Assembly (NCBI RefSeq): GCF_028453695.1
Contig: NC_135775.1
Span: 24,400,545 to 24,464,544, forward strand
DNA from: Augochlora pura
Lineage: Eukaryota; Arthropoda; Insecta; Hymenoptera; Halictidae
Direction: 5' to 3'
Length of the DNA: 64,000 nt
Below, one piece after another: positions 48,537 through 60,564 of this stretch (position 1 is its first letter; the number at the start of each line of letters is the position of its first letter). The notes below the pieces were generated by a model, which had not been told where the DNA came from, did not search any database, and saw nothing but the letters and a program-made list of their open reading frames with translations. Both the position numbers and the translations under genes were made by a program.

Positions 48537-48584
48537 AACGCTTAACACACCTGGGCACGTTCGATCGCCAGGTGTGTTAAACGT
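48537..48584. repeat. Hairpin of inverted CAGGTGTGTTAA sites
   Basis: Arms TTAACACACCTGG (48542-48554) and CCAGGTGTGTTAA (48568-48580) are perfect reverse complements with a 13-nt loop. Beyond one C/A mismatch the pairing continues for four more bases (AACG/CGTT). Each arm contains CACCTG (Snail/E-box type) and AGGTGTG (T-box half-site). Confidence 0.85.
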
Positions 48585-48640
48585 TGCTTTATCTTAGAAT
48601 TGTCGCGATTGTTGTTTCGAGCGACGCGTTGTTTTATTTC

Positions 48641-48900
48641 AGAATTATTTGAATTATTCTTTCAAGCGATATATTATTTTATTTCAGAATTATTTGAATT
48701 ATTATTTCAAGCGATATATTATTTTATTTTAGAATTATCACTTCAAGCGACATATTATTTTATTTTTGAATTATCATTCCAAGGGATTTTACTTTAGAAT
48801 TAATTGTGCCATTATTTCAGGCGAGATGCCATTTTATTTCAGGATTATTTGCGCCACTATTTCAATTAACATGTTCTTTATTTTAGAATTATTTCTGCCA
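48641..48900. repeat. Minisatellite with 45-bp unit
   Basis: AGAATTATTTGAATTATT-type units start at 48641, 48686 and 48731 (exact 45-bp steps), followed by shortened, diverged units with TTTCAGGCGAGATGCC and similar variants. Confidence 0.9.
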
Positions 48901-48999
48901 ACTAATAATTAAATAGATTCTATATGTTCATCGTATTAATACAATAAAAAGAAACTCGGATAAACATGTAATACTTTCATACAATAAAATGGATTAATT

Positions 49000-49870
49000 A
49001 TTCGCGACAATTATTTGAAATAACGTGCGAGAAAGTTGTTCGAGGCAATCGTAAAATTCTTCTCGACGATTACACGGTGATTTCCCGTTAACAGCCACGA
49101 AGATTCGTTAGGTTCCTCCCTTCGGGGAATTTGATTGACTATCATTTTAACGATACGCGCTAATCGCGCGCTCGTAATCGAATTTTTTCGAGGTAATACT
49201 CCAGCAGAAATACGAGGAGGCATATAATACCACCCGGGTCGCCGAAGAACGTTAGTTTTCCATTTGTTTTCACCGACGCCCTATAAAACCGAGAACTTTA
49301 ACAAAACCATGTGACGTTTAACAAAATATCCACTCGAATTTCGCTTCCACAGATTTTTCTATAAAAATTGTAAATCATCGGAAGACAGTTTTTTTTCATT
49401 CGATTCGAACGCCGTTGAAATCGTAAAAATCCGAATGAGACGTCAATTTTTGTCATCTCTCCCCCCCCCCCCCCCCCCCCTCGCCCCCCTCCCTTTCTCT
49501 CGCCACGCGCAGCAACGTATCATCTCGTAAATAACAGAAATTTCCATTCGGTCTGCGATTACCGACTCCGCGCGAAAAAACGTAGCTTTAAACGCTTCGA
49601 TAACGACCCACCCCGAAATTAAGTAGTCTGACCGTGGACGCGGTCCGTTTCCACTGCAAAATTACCCCTCCGGAACCGCCAATTTAACCCCTTTTTCGCT
49701 GTCAGTCACAGCGCGGCGGGGCTCGCAACGAAGCGCGAAACTGCCCGCCTCGACGAAAAATCTTACGAGCGCCGCCGATTTTCAATGTCACCCCTGTATC
49801 GATCACGGGGTGCTCTGACCGTGACGTAAAAATTACGAGATGTGTTCTTTCGCGAGTCATAATTCTCTGT
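49000..49870. other. CpG-rich block with poly-C run
   Basis: Contains an uninterrupted run of 20 C (49461-49480) and a TATA-like TATAAAAC at 49282 lacking an Inr. No gene is recognised. Confidence 0.5.
49461..49480. repeat. Homopolymer C20
   Basis: Twenty consecutive C on the plus strand. Length is likely unreliable in the assembly. Confidence 0.97.
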
Positions 49871-50400
49871 CGAAATATTTTTGTTGACAGCAGATTTTAT
49901 TTATTAACAGCAGATTTTATTTATTAGGATCAGTAGATTTTATTATATTTTATTAACAAGATTTTATAATAAAAATCTGAAGTATGTATTCTTTTGAAAT
50001 TGAAGATATATCGTATAAAATATTTAGGAAAAATATTATTATAGTAATAGCAATATTTTAAGGCGTATTTGGAATTTATGGAATCTAGGGGATGATTTTG
50101 AGGTTCGATTAAAATAATAGGGTAGTAGTTCTGAAAACAATTGTACAGCAATTTTTGATTAATTTTCTTGGGGATTGTAGGTATTGTTGCAAATTTCCTT
50201 AGACACCGGACACTATAAATTATTATAAAATAAAGTAGGAAGAATAAAACAAGCTAAAGTAGAATAGACAAAATAAAATAAAATAGCCAAAATAAAATAG
50301 TCAAAATAAGCTAGCCAAAATAAACTAACCTAAAATAAGTGAAGCAAAATAAAATAGGCCGAAATGAATTAAACAGAAATAAAGCACAATGATTAACGAA
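49870..50400. other. AT-rich spacer with 14-bp AAAATAAAATAGCC repeat
   Basis: T/G-rich left half, A-rich right half. 50220-50390 holds a degenerate 14-bp minisatellite of AAAATAAAATAGCC-like units. Confidence 0.7.
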
Positions 50401-50705
50401 ACGGGAGCGTAGCGTGAGGGAGCTTCGCCCCATCGGATGACCGTCAATTTCTATTCGTGATTGCGAAACGGAAGTCTCCGACGCCGCAATCGCGACGCGC
50501 TGATAACAGCGAAAGAAAAAGAGAATTAGAAAGGTGAACTACAGGGTGGGGAGGAAGGAGGGGGGTTTGGGAAGAGAGAGGGTGGTGGACGAGAAGTCCC
50601 GCGGCACGATAACGAAGAGAACCCGCCGATTCGCAACGGCACTCGTAAAACCGGACATTTAACGATGGCGATTTAACTGTCGCAGCGTGGCGCGCATACA
50701 ATGTG

Positions 50706-50738
<33 letters not shown>

Positions 50739-51180
50739 TCTCTCGGTCTCTCTCTCCGGGCGGACCTGTACAATAATAATTATGGTCCTGGCTACGATTG
50801 TTTATGGAGGGCGGCAGTTAAATTACCGCCGGTTGACGTTACACGGGCGCATTTCGGTGGCTGCTCTCCCCTCGGACCCCCCCCTACCCGTTGTAATTGT
50901 TATTTAACAGTGGTTTGTACCGTCATCGTCGGGAACAATAAATTTCCCGGTCTGGTCAGATGAAGATTAACCATTGCCCGACGCGCGGCGTTTTCATCAA
51001 AGCCTCGTTAAACCCTGCGCGGAAATCATCCCCGCCGAAATACACTGTTGTATCCTTCCTTCCTTCGCCCACGGGGCGGCCTCTGTCCCCCCGTCGCGCT
51101 CGAAATCCGCGCGCGGAATTTCACGTGCGCGCGAATGTCCTCGTTATTCTCGGCCGTTTATAAATTGTTTAAACAGTAAA
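50400..51180. other. CpG-rich block with CT microsatellite
   Basis: (CT)n at about 50704-50745 in CpG-rich DNA. No gene is recognised. Confidence 0.55.
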
Positions 51181-51479
51181 TTATTTAATAGAAGAATCGA
51201 TACCGAGCTTACTGCGCTGGTCGGAATATTTTCATATTTTTATTTGAATCCTTTGATTTGTGTTACGATTTCCTTCGCAACATTAATTAACAGTTTATTC
51301 TGTTTTAATAAATTCTTTTTTTATTTGTCTATATGATCTGATAAATCTGTATTGGATTGATTTTTCAAAGAATCATTAAATTCGTGAGCATTTGTTAGAA
51401 GTGTCGCATTTTTATTTTTCTGCCCGTAGTCGACTTGAAAAAATCGGAAAATGTATAAAAAATATATAATAAATGCGCT

Positions 51480-52110
51480 TCGACGAACGATTTAAAAGAT
51501 CGAATGGATCGGATGGCCACCGGCTTTTATTCCCAAGGATCCCGAGCGCTAATTGTGCATCTCGAGACCGGCTGCGCGGTGTGCAAAACGAGGCATTTTT
51601 CCGTGAAATTTCGTGTGCAGTTATGCGACACTCTTGCTGACGCGTGACGTCATTCCGCGGCACCGATCCCAGCACACCTCCGACACGTGATTTTTCGCGT
51701 CCACGAACGGGTAGAACAGCGAGAAAGAGAGATAGAGAGAGAGAGAGACCACATGCGAACGTGGGCGTGCGAGAACGGGACACCGTGCTCGCTGAATATC
51801 CTAGAGGAAGGACATCGAGACCATTGCTCGCCTACTCGCCCCCCCCCCCCACCCCCCCCCCCCTCGGCGTTGCTCCATTATTACCCCACTCGCGGGGATG
51901 ACGAATGCCTCGACGCGGACGGCGGTGGCCGGAATTTCCCCGTGGCAGGCTAATTTTCTCAAGTGGTCCATCCCCTGCTGAATAAGTCAGAACGTTTTTG
52001 ATCCGTCGGATCATGAAATATTCGGCTCCGCGATCCGCGGCGTTTCACTTTCATCCGTTTCGAACCATCGATAGTTCCAATGGAGCGAATCATTCGGTTT
52101 ACAAAACCTA
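51480..52110. other. CpG-rich block with CRE and poly-C tract
   Basis: Perfect CRE TGACGTCA at 51645-51652, (GA)n at 51732-51748 and an interrupted C run at 51839-51863. No gene is recognised. Confidence 0.5.
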
Positions 52111-52257
52111 CAAGGTTTACGAAGTATTGTTTAATTTGATAAAAATTAGGGGATATTTATATTGTACATTTTATGGGAAATAATTATATTCTAGAGCGCG
52201 CAATGCATTTTATTGCGTAGAAAATGATTTATGTATGATGCTGTGTTTCGTGGGTTA

Positions 52258-52780
52258 GTGATGATGATCAAACTTCTTCAAACTTCTTCAAACTGGTTAG
52301 ACAATTTTTTTTTAAGTATTAACGTTGACAGGATATTTATTATAGTACTAAATATGTTAATTCTCACTGGAAATCTTTATTTTTTATTTCCTTGTCTTGA
52401 TTCGTTAAAAAAAAGCTTTGTTGGTGGGTCTTCAAACTTCTTCGAACTTTTATAAATTATTTAGTTCAGTTTTTTGAAGCATTGACGTTGAGAGAATGTT
52501 TATTAGAGTCCTAAATATGTTAACTCTTAATAGAAATAATTATTTTTAATTTCCTTGCTGTGTTTCATTAAACAGAAGCTTCATTAATATCTCTTCAAGC
52601 TTCTTCAAATTTCTCCGAACTAGTTCACACATATTTTCGAAGCATCGACGTTAATAAAATATTTTTAGAGCCCCAAATACATTAATTTTCATTAGAAATT
52701 CTTCTTTTAGACATTCTACTTTTTACTGTGATTTATTGAAAAGAAGCTTCAAACATCTCCAAACAGAGTTCAAACTTCAA
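52258..52780. repeat. Diverged tandem array, about 175-bp unit, three copies
   Basis: Each copy contains CTTCNAACTTCTTC, then TTNGAAGCATTGACGTTNA, a CCTAAATATGTTAATTCTCA-like box and a TTCATTAAANAGAAGCTT-like box. Copies lose G and T in favour of A and C from left to right. Confidence 0.85.
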
Positions 52781-52879
52781 ACTTATACTATGTCCATTCA
52801 AATTGTCTCATTCTATACATTATATTTTTAAATCTGAAGGATATTATATTCGATTAATTAGTGAATAATAATGGTAATA

Positions 52880-53490
52880 AAATTGATGGTCCCCAGAGGA
52901 TTTTCTTTCGCGAGATCGTGTAACGAAGCAGAATCGTGCGTCACTGGAATGAAGCTAGAGTCGATTCCCGCGGCAAAAGAAGCAACCTCGAGTCCATCTT
53001 TGGGAAAAAGTGACCGTCCGCGATCCGATGACTCGCTGCGGCGGCTTATCCGATCGGAATAATCACGCGGCCTTGGTCACAGGAGGGCTATGGTGACACG
53101 CGATGAGAATTCTTCGCGTCCCCATCGGTGCACTTCTAGAGAGAAAGGAAGAGAGAGAGAGAGAGAGAAATAAATAGAAAGACAGAGGAAAAAGAATGAG
53201 ATAAAGAAGAGAGGGGGAGAGGGAGAAATAGAGAGAGAGAGAGAGAAAGAAATAGAAAGACAGTGAAAATAAAGACATAGGAAAAAGAGTGAGATAAAGA
53301 CGAGAGAGGGGGGAGAAGAAGAAATAGAGGTGGGGGGGATAAAAAGAGAATCGGTAAACGGTTTCCATGAAAATCGCTCGCCCGTTACTTCCGGTTACCT
53401 TGAGCCCCGCTAATAATTCGCTCGTCTGTCCCCGTAATTGCGTTATCCGAGTACTACCCCCTCCCATCCCGAGCCTCTCCGGTCGACGAT
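52880..53490. other. CpG-rich block with GA tract
   Basis: Contains GA-rich tracts at 53150-53335. Minus-strand leucine/serine-rich frames there are artefacts. The block leads directly into the second recursive splice site. Confidence 0.55.
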
Positions 53491-53491
53491 A

Positions 53492-53526
53492 CTAATTAAA
53501 ATTCTTTCGTTTTGTTTCAGGTAAGT
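53492..53526 (+). promoter_or_regulatory. Recursive splice site 2 (ratchet point)
   Basis: A textbook arrangement: branch point CTAAT (53492-53496), pyrimidine tract ending CGTTTTGTTTCAG (AG at 53519-53520), and GTAAGT directly abutted (53521-53526). The regenerated donor is stronger than that of site 1. It lies 37.6 kb downstream of site 1 and at least 10.5 kb upstream of the next exon. No strong downstream donor defines an obvious RS-exon within the next 100 nt. Confidence 0.78.
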
Positions 53527-53639
53527 GATCGATCACCGGACCATTCGCTGCTTTGCCGGCGACGACCGGCTTTCGAGGTGGGGATATCGAGAGTTGATCG
53601 GCGGATTGCGGATTTTTCAGCGAAATTAAACTACCGGGT

Positions 53640-54400
53640 TGCTCTTACATACATCCTTCCAATATTTTTTAATCGATCCTTTTGCTGTACGGAGATTTAA
53701 TTGCTCCATTTTATATCTTATCGAAGCATATTCACCGAGATTATACACTTTTGTATTTATTTGCTGCTGGTTCACTCGCATCGGTGCATTGATCGGTTAA
53801 TTAACGTTGATTGGGATCGATTTTTATTTTATCGAGTTTCATAGTATTTTATTATTTCATTATTTCGTTATTTTATTTGATTTTCTTGGTGGTCACTTGT
53901 TCGCCTTTGATTTATTCATATTGTGCGCCTTTATTTGCATTTCCTGGATTCGAAGTGATTAATTTTTGACTCTTTGCTTCGTTATTTTAGTTCACTGCAG
54001 TTTAGGTATGAACTTTGATTTATTTATATCGCTGTACTAGTTTAATATTGAGATATATCTAAATAATTTCTTTTTAAAGAAAAAGGCATTTAGAGTTCCA
54101 TTTACCGAATAATAATTTGCTATTTGAGAATAATGAGACATTATTTTCTCCAGGCTTAGAAATAGAACAAAATAAATATAACAAGGAAGAAATATATCAT
54201 CTGGATAATGAATTTTCGGTTTAAAATACCAGAAAATCGCGTTTTTTTCAAACTGTTCCCGAATTAGAACAGCGATATGTTTCTTTAAAAAATCCGCACT
54301 CCGTCGATCATGTTACTAAATAAACAACCAACCGACTTATAAAACAACCAAATCTGGTATTTGCGTTCTGGTAACCAGAACAGCAGAGAACGGTTTACGT
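53640..54400. other. AT-rich spacer
   Basis: T/G-rich at 53810-54010, A/C-rich at 54280-54370. No gene is recognised. Confidence 0.6.
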
Positions 54401-55188
54401 TGAAAATATCGTAATTGAACAGGCAGTTTCTCCACGACGATTTCTGGAGCCGACCATCAGCGCCGTCAAAAATGTAACAAACGTTCCCCGGTTCGCGGCG
54501 AACAAAAACGGCTAAGCGTCGTAACGAATTCCCAGCCAGCCGGATAAAGGTGGATCAAACGAGATCCCCATTGTCGCGAACGAAAGGAGTCTCGCGCGCG
54601 CGCGCGCAGCGATCGACGGAAAGAAGGTGAATTCCGCGAACGTGGCGGCACCGTACCCGGGGGCCCGGTCGAGGGGCCGGGCACGTGGGCAGGGCCGCTA
54701 ACAATCGTAAACAGGCGTGCTTAATTCATTCAACTTTCTAGCACCGCGCCTACCTTCTCCCTTTCTCGAAGAGATCGGCGGCGAAGCGGACGAAGTCGTC
54801 GTCGTCGTCCGTCGCCGTCGTCGTCGTTCCGCGCCGATATTTTCCTCTCGGTTCACCACGGAAATGTTTGTCATTCGCCGTTTACGCTGCTGTTCTTTAT
54901 TCAGCTGCCGCGCGCGCCGACGTTGCACACCGGCCCGTTTTATGTGTTTACCTAGGCCCGGGGATCATTAATCTTTGACCGCGCCTCCTGCGACGACCTG
55001 TAAATCTCTCGCGAGCGCGGAAATCGGCGAGCGCGCGCGCGCCTCCGTTTCTACGATACGCTTCGACGGGCTCGTACCGCACGGGACTTTTATAGTTCGA
55101 ACGACGACGATGCGATTATTCGTGGTCAGCGGCGAGGGGAGGACTTTGTTCTGGTTGCTGGGAGATCGGATCGGTGCCGCCGGAAATC

Positions 55189-55660
55189 GGCGGAATTTTT
55201 GGGGAAATCGGTGGAATTTTTTGGCGAAACAATGAGTGGAATTTCTAGCGAAATGGATGGAATTTTCTGGAGCACCCTGCGGAATTTTTAGAAAAATCGG
55301 CAGAATTTTTTATGGTGTCGGTGAAATTGTCTATGAAATCGGCGGAATTTTTGGGGAAATCGGTGGAATTTTTTGGCGAAACAATGAGTGGAATTTCTAG
55401 CGAAATGGATGGAATTTTTTGGAGCACCCAGCGGAATTTTTAGAAAAATCGGTAGAATTTTTTATGGTGTCGGTGAGATTTTCTATGAAATCGATGTGGA
55501 ATTTTAGGGGAAATCGACCGAATTTCTAGCGAAACGACGACGAAATTTCTGGGGAACCCAGCGGAATTTTTAGGAAAATCGGTAGAATTTTTTTATGGAA
55601 TCGGTGAAATTTTTAGCGAAATCGGTGGAATTTCTAGGAAAATCGGCGAAATTTTTAGAT
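55189..55660. repeat. Higher-order minisatellite, 152-bp period
   Basis: Short units of about 20 bp (AAATCGGTGGAATTTTTNGG-like) are organised into a 152-bp higher-order unit: 55189-55340 and 55341-55492 are near identical. A third, more diverged copy extends to about 55660. The recent duplication of a block of diverged units shows ongoing unequal exchange. Confidence 0.93.
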
Positions 55661-56350
55661 TAAACTGTGTGGCAAGAATTACAAATTTTTGCCGTCAAAA
55701 AATCGTCCTAAAAAGCAGATTCTAATTTAATTTCATCCCCTGTTCAAACAGTCCATAATTATAATTTATATAAAAATCTTGTGGCAGATTAAATTTTCTA
55801 TCTAATTATAATTACAGTTTAAATAACAGTCTTTCACAAATATAATTCCTATCGAGCCTTGTTACAGCTGAAATTTCGATTAAAACTGCTTTAAATTAAA
55901 TTCCATTAAATCTCGCTCTATTTAAACTTAATTTGTAATTATTAAAATTGATTCAAGGCTCTGTTGAAATTTTAGTGTCCATTAAAAATCTATTACAGTT
56001 TGAATTCCTATAAAAAAATCTAAAACAATTTAGGTTTCTATTAAAAATATGTTTTTACCGATTTACATCACCACCCCTATTTATTGTAATTGTATTCTTC
56101 TATTTTAATTATAATTATAAATTCTATTACAATTTAAAGTTCTTTAAAAATCTATTACAGCATAAATGTCTATTAAAAAACTACCACAAGCTAAACTTCT
56201 ATTAAACCACCCCTATTTACTAAGAACGTATTTATGCTTATTCTAATCATATTATACAACAAAACACTATTGCAGCTCCTATAAAAAATCTATCAGGATA
56301 GAAATCTCACTAAAACCTCTGTTCCACCATAAGATCACTCAATTTACTCT
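55660..56350. other. AT-rich spacer with degenerate CTATTAAAAATCTATTACAG repeats
   Basis: Continues from the minisatellite, turning progressively A/C-rich. Degenerate units of 25-30 bp are visible at 55970-56220. No gene is recognised. Confidence 0.6.
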
Positions 56351-57030
56351 ACCAACAACCTAATCGAGCTTGAACGCAAGAATTCAGACGCGAATTAGTC
56401 CTTCAAGCGGTGCTAAATCGAGCACCGAAATTGTTATTCCACGGCGATCGATCGCTTGAGATTCAGGAAGCCTCGATCGAAGAGCCTCGGATGAGTTAAC
56501 GGTACCGAGGCAACGTTAGAGATCGTCCGAGGAACGCCTTCTAATTGGCCTCTCTCGCCGATCATGCCACGGGATCTATTCTGTCTCTCTTTCTCTCACG
56601 GTGTGTCGCACGCGAGATCGCCGAATTTTTCCAGGCTCGCAGCGTTTGTCCCCAAATGAAATTCGTCGGGATCGTTGAACCGACGGCTATCTCCTCCGTT
56701 CCTCTTCTTGTCTCACGGTACGGCTCGTCTGCCGATAGGCCAAGCTTTGATACCGGGGGACAGTCGACGGCAAAAGCTTGATCGCAGCTAGAATATCGGC
56801 CGGCAATTAAGAATCGCGTGGGCGGTGCCGAGATGGAGGACGACGCTGAAAGTGAGAGTGGTTTTCTGCCAAGCTCCCCGCGCGGGCCGCCGCTCGATTG
56901 AGAATTCTGCGATTGAGTAATTGCCAGGCGGCGACGAGTGTTACGCGGGCATTTTGCTGGGTTCGTTGACACCCCCGGGGAAATTCTTTCCTGTCGATCG
57001 GCGACGAAACCGATCCGTTGATCTTCGGGA
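56350..57030. other. CpG-rich block
   Basis: Open frames on both strands without recognised motif. No microsatellite. No gene is called. Confidence 0.45.
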
Positions 57031-58430
57031 TCCTGTACTCGATTAGATAAATCAATATTTTTAGCATCTGATGGGGTAAAAATCAATATTTTTAGTATCT
57101 GACGGGGTGAAAGAGATTTGGAAAATTTTGGGGGATTTTCTGTATTTTCAGCGACGAGAATTTTATTCGAAACTCAGATCTCACCCCTTTGTACTATAAA
57201 AATTGCTACGCTATTGTCGAAAGAATTTTTACATTGATAAAGTTCTCTTTAGTCGACAAATTGTCTTCTGTAAATGTACGTGTCCAATCTCGCGTGTGCT
57301 AAATATAAATGAACTAATAGAAATAAAATAAAAATGTGCGATTAATAGTACATTAAAGATCGAATATAAGAGAAGTTTAAACATTATTAATTTTTCTGAA
57401 GGAATATACTTTTCTATATTTTTAAAAATTGCTCGTGACGTGAAACCATGAAACAGGCTATTTATAATTTTCCATTTGCAAGGAAGCTACGCTTGTCCAT
57501 TAGAAATCAAATAAAACTAAAACGTAAATATCGTTAAAAATACGCGAGTAACAAATACATGCGCTTCTGTTGCTGGACATTTTTATGCGCTGTAAATTCA
57601 CGAAAGCTCCGCGATATCTGTTAATGATTTTCTATTTCCGAAGAACTGTGTGCCGCGCCCGTACGCGGTTTCTCCAATTTAACGCCAGGTTTGCGCAAAC
57701 TCGTCTCGAACGACGACGCGTCGCAAATGCTTAATTTACGATTATTGAGATCGTAACGATGTGTTCAGGAGAAGATTATCCATTTCGTTCGATGTCTATT
57801 ACGTTCAAAATGATAAAAATCTATATGAACATTTCGCGAAGTAATATAAAGACGTTGATTTCAGCGCTGTTTAAACCGAGCGTGAAATTGGCGATTTAAT
57901 ACTTTGGATTTGATAGGTAATTCCGAAGCTCTGTTAAAAATTGTTGCAAAATATTGTCAAACGTGTAATTATTGTACGTGTCACGAAAATGAATTTCAGA
58001 CTTGCGGAGTGTATTAATTTTCAGCTGGAGTGTTTAAATTGTCTGATTAATTGATTTAGCTGTAATAAATTCGCTTGACCAAAATTCTGTTAATTAAAAT
58101 AAATAGAGTTGACTACAATAAATAGAGTTGACTAAAATAAAATAAATTGACTCAACTAAAATAAAATAAATTCATTCAACTAAAATGAATTCGTTTAACT
58201 CAACTAAATACCTTTAACTAAAACAAATCCACTTCACGAAAATAAATGCGCTCGGTCCAAAATAAATTCTCTTAACTAAAACAAATACCTACCACATTAA
58301 CAGCAACAACAAAAAGACAAATAAATCTGTGAAACGCGTCGATGAAAAAAACATTTAAAAAATTGCCAAATACCTTCCCAAACTATTATAATCAAACAAT
58401 CTAGTCGCGCTGAACCAGTCCAGGGGTTGA
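57030..58430. other. AT-rich region with small CpG island
   Basis: A short CpG-rich island at about 57640-57740 separates two spacers. A degenerate minisatellite of AACTAAAATAAATT-like units is at 58084-58290, A/C-rich as expected for the right side of the second spacer. Confidence 0.6.
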
Positions 58431-59560
58431 AAGAGTTAAACCATCCGCCAGCGTAAAAGACAAAACCTTGTCGGAAATCGTAACTTTAAAGTTTCATCGG
58501 GGTTCTGGAAATATGCGTGGGCACTCTGCGACAATGTATAGCGGTGATTACGGGCGAGCCGGAAACAAAATCGTGTAACGGCTCCACGAAAAGCCCGATA
58601 GATCGTGCACGGTAGCCGGTTGGGAATAGTTATTCGGAGCCGGAACGAGGATCGCGTGTTTCATTTGTGCCCAATAGATTTCTAATTTCGTCGAATAAGG
58701 TCAGAAAAGGTGTCCACGTCACAGCGGTGGTCGTTTTGGTCGCGGGCCGCGCGCGCGTTCCTCGTTCCGTCGGGCCAGTTTTATTGGCACGTGCGCTCCC
58801 CGCGCGCGCGCTCGCTCCCTCGCTCCCTCGCTCTCTCCCGAAGGCGACAGGCAGTCTGGGCCAATTTACTCTTCGCTGATTAATTCTTTCGTCGGGCGGG
58901 GACAAAAGGAGTGGAACGTCCCGTTAATCGATCCCCACTCGTTGTCTTCGGGAAACGGGGCTCTGCGAATTGGGAGGATTCTTTCGTGGCGGACCCTCTG
59001 TCTCTCTGTGTCCCTTTTACTGTCTTTTTCTCTCTGCGTCTCTCTCTCTCACTCTCTCACTCTCTCTCTCTCTGTTTTTTTCTCGGTGTTTCTTTATGTG
59101 TCTCTCTCTCTGTCCCTTTTCTGACTTTTTCTCTCTGTATCTCTTTCTCTGTCTTTGCTCTGTGTTTCTCTATGTGTCTCTTTCTCTGTCTCATTTTCTG
59201 GCTTTTTCTCTTTGGCTCTCTCTCTCTCTCTCCCTGTCTTTTTCTTTTTCTTTCTCTTTCTCTCTGCCCCTTTCTGTGTCTTTTCTCTGTGTCTGTCTCT
59301 CAATCTTTCTCTCAATCTTTCTCTCGTCCTCTCTCTCTCTCTCTCTCTCTCTCTCGTTCTCTCTTGTCCCGTCTCTAGGAATTTTCGTTAACCCGTGGCC
59401 TTCGATTCTTCTCTTTGATCTCTTCTTCCACCGCCTCCTATTTTCCTCGAGAGTCCGCGAGACAGGAACCAGCTTTTTAACAGACTTTGCAGTATATTAC
59501 ATTCCTGTGGCCGGCTCCATTTTGAAGCTGCTCTACGAAGGCGTTATTTAGAATGTTAGG
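58430..59560. other. CpG-rich block with long CT tract
   Basis: 58990-59375 is an interrupted polypyrimidine tract. Its hydrophobic Leu/Ser/Phe frames are artefacts of the repeat. No gene is recognised. Confidence 0.6.
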
Positions 59561-60110
59561 TAATCGGATCTCGCGAGACCCTGCTCTGTATAATTAAATT
59601 TCTCCGAATTAAGTAGATCGTTGCTCTAATAAAATATCATTCTCGCTGAGTATCTTTAATAATTTATATTGAAGAAAATAGGATGAATGAATGTGGTAAA
59701 AAAGTAAATTTATATAAATATAGATATTTTAATGTTTGTGATATGGGAATATGATATTAATGATTCTATTTACTTTATATACTAAAATAAATGAATTTAT
59801 ATAGTAGAGTAGCTCCAAATCATTCTTTCTCGTTTTAAACATCTAGTTATGGAATTAGAATTGTAATATACAGTTAACAAAATTAACAATGATAAAGAAA
59901 CTTAAATTAAGGCATAGCAGGAACAAAAATAGTTCCATTTGATCACGGAAATTATTAAAAATAAATCAGCGCAGTAACGAAAGAAATCCTAGTACAACCA
60001 GTGCTACAAACATTTCCTCTCCCTCAACTAAACGAACAAATTCTCCAACCTAAATAAAAATCAAAAAATACGCCTGTACAACCACTCTGCCGTAACAATT
60101 GAAAACTATG
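59560..60110. other. AT-rich spacer
   Basis: Left part T/G-biased, right part (59880-60080) A/C-rich. No gene is recognised. Confidence 0.55.
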
Positions 60111-60314
60111 CAGAGCCGAGTGAACGTCTGACGAAAAAAGTCTTGAAGCATCCGTTCCCGGATCGTAGTAGAATAAGGGCGTGTTCGATCGGCTTTCTGC
60201 TCGAGCTGTACCGGTTTTAAAGGACTCCGTAGAGGACTATGGTAGTGTAGTAGAGAGCCGCGTCGAGTCGAAGAGAGAGAGAGAGTGAGAGAGAGAGGGG
60301 AGGATCGCGTTGTA

Positions 60315-60332
60315 CAGGTAAGCGCTTACCTG
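60315..60332. promoter_or_regulatory. 18-bp perfect palindrome carrying a 5' splice site on both strands
   Basis: CAGGTAAGCGCTTACCTG is its own reverse complement. On each strand CAG|GTAAGC is a strong donor. Upstream on the plus strand lie GA repeats (60272-60298) in a CpG-rich block, compatible with an alternative non-coding first exon ending at 60317. It also contains two inverted CAGGTA boxes typical of ZEB/Zfh1 or Zelda-type sites. Confidence 0.5.
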
Positions 60333-60564
60333 AGATCGGCGCGACAAGGACACGACTCGCCGAGGCGGTCAACGCGGCGAGGAATAGGCCGTGCGCGTAG
60401 AAGGAAAGGGACGGGGACCGGTTGTCGAGCGAGGAAGACAGCTTGGCGCGCGTTTACGGAGAGAAACGAGGAGAGGAGGAGAGAGAGAGAGACGGGGCGG
60501 AAGGCTCTCTAGCCGCTGAAGAGTAAACTGGCCAGACTGCCTGCCGCCGTCGACAACGTAACAC

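Noticed and set aside
48537..48584. Pre-miRNA interpretation of the hairpin
   Set aside because: Stem of about 18 bp is too short and matches no miRNA I know.
58911..59551. 155-193-codon hydrophobic frames, plus strand
   Set aside because: Polypyrimidine tract translation; no gene.
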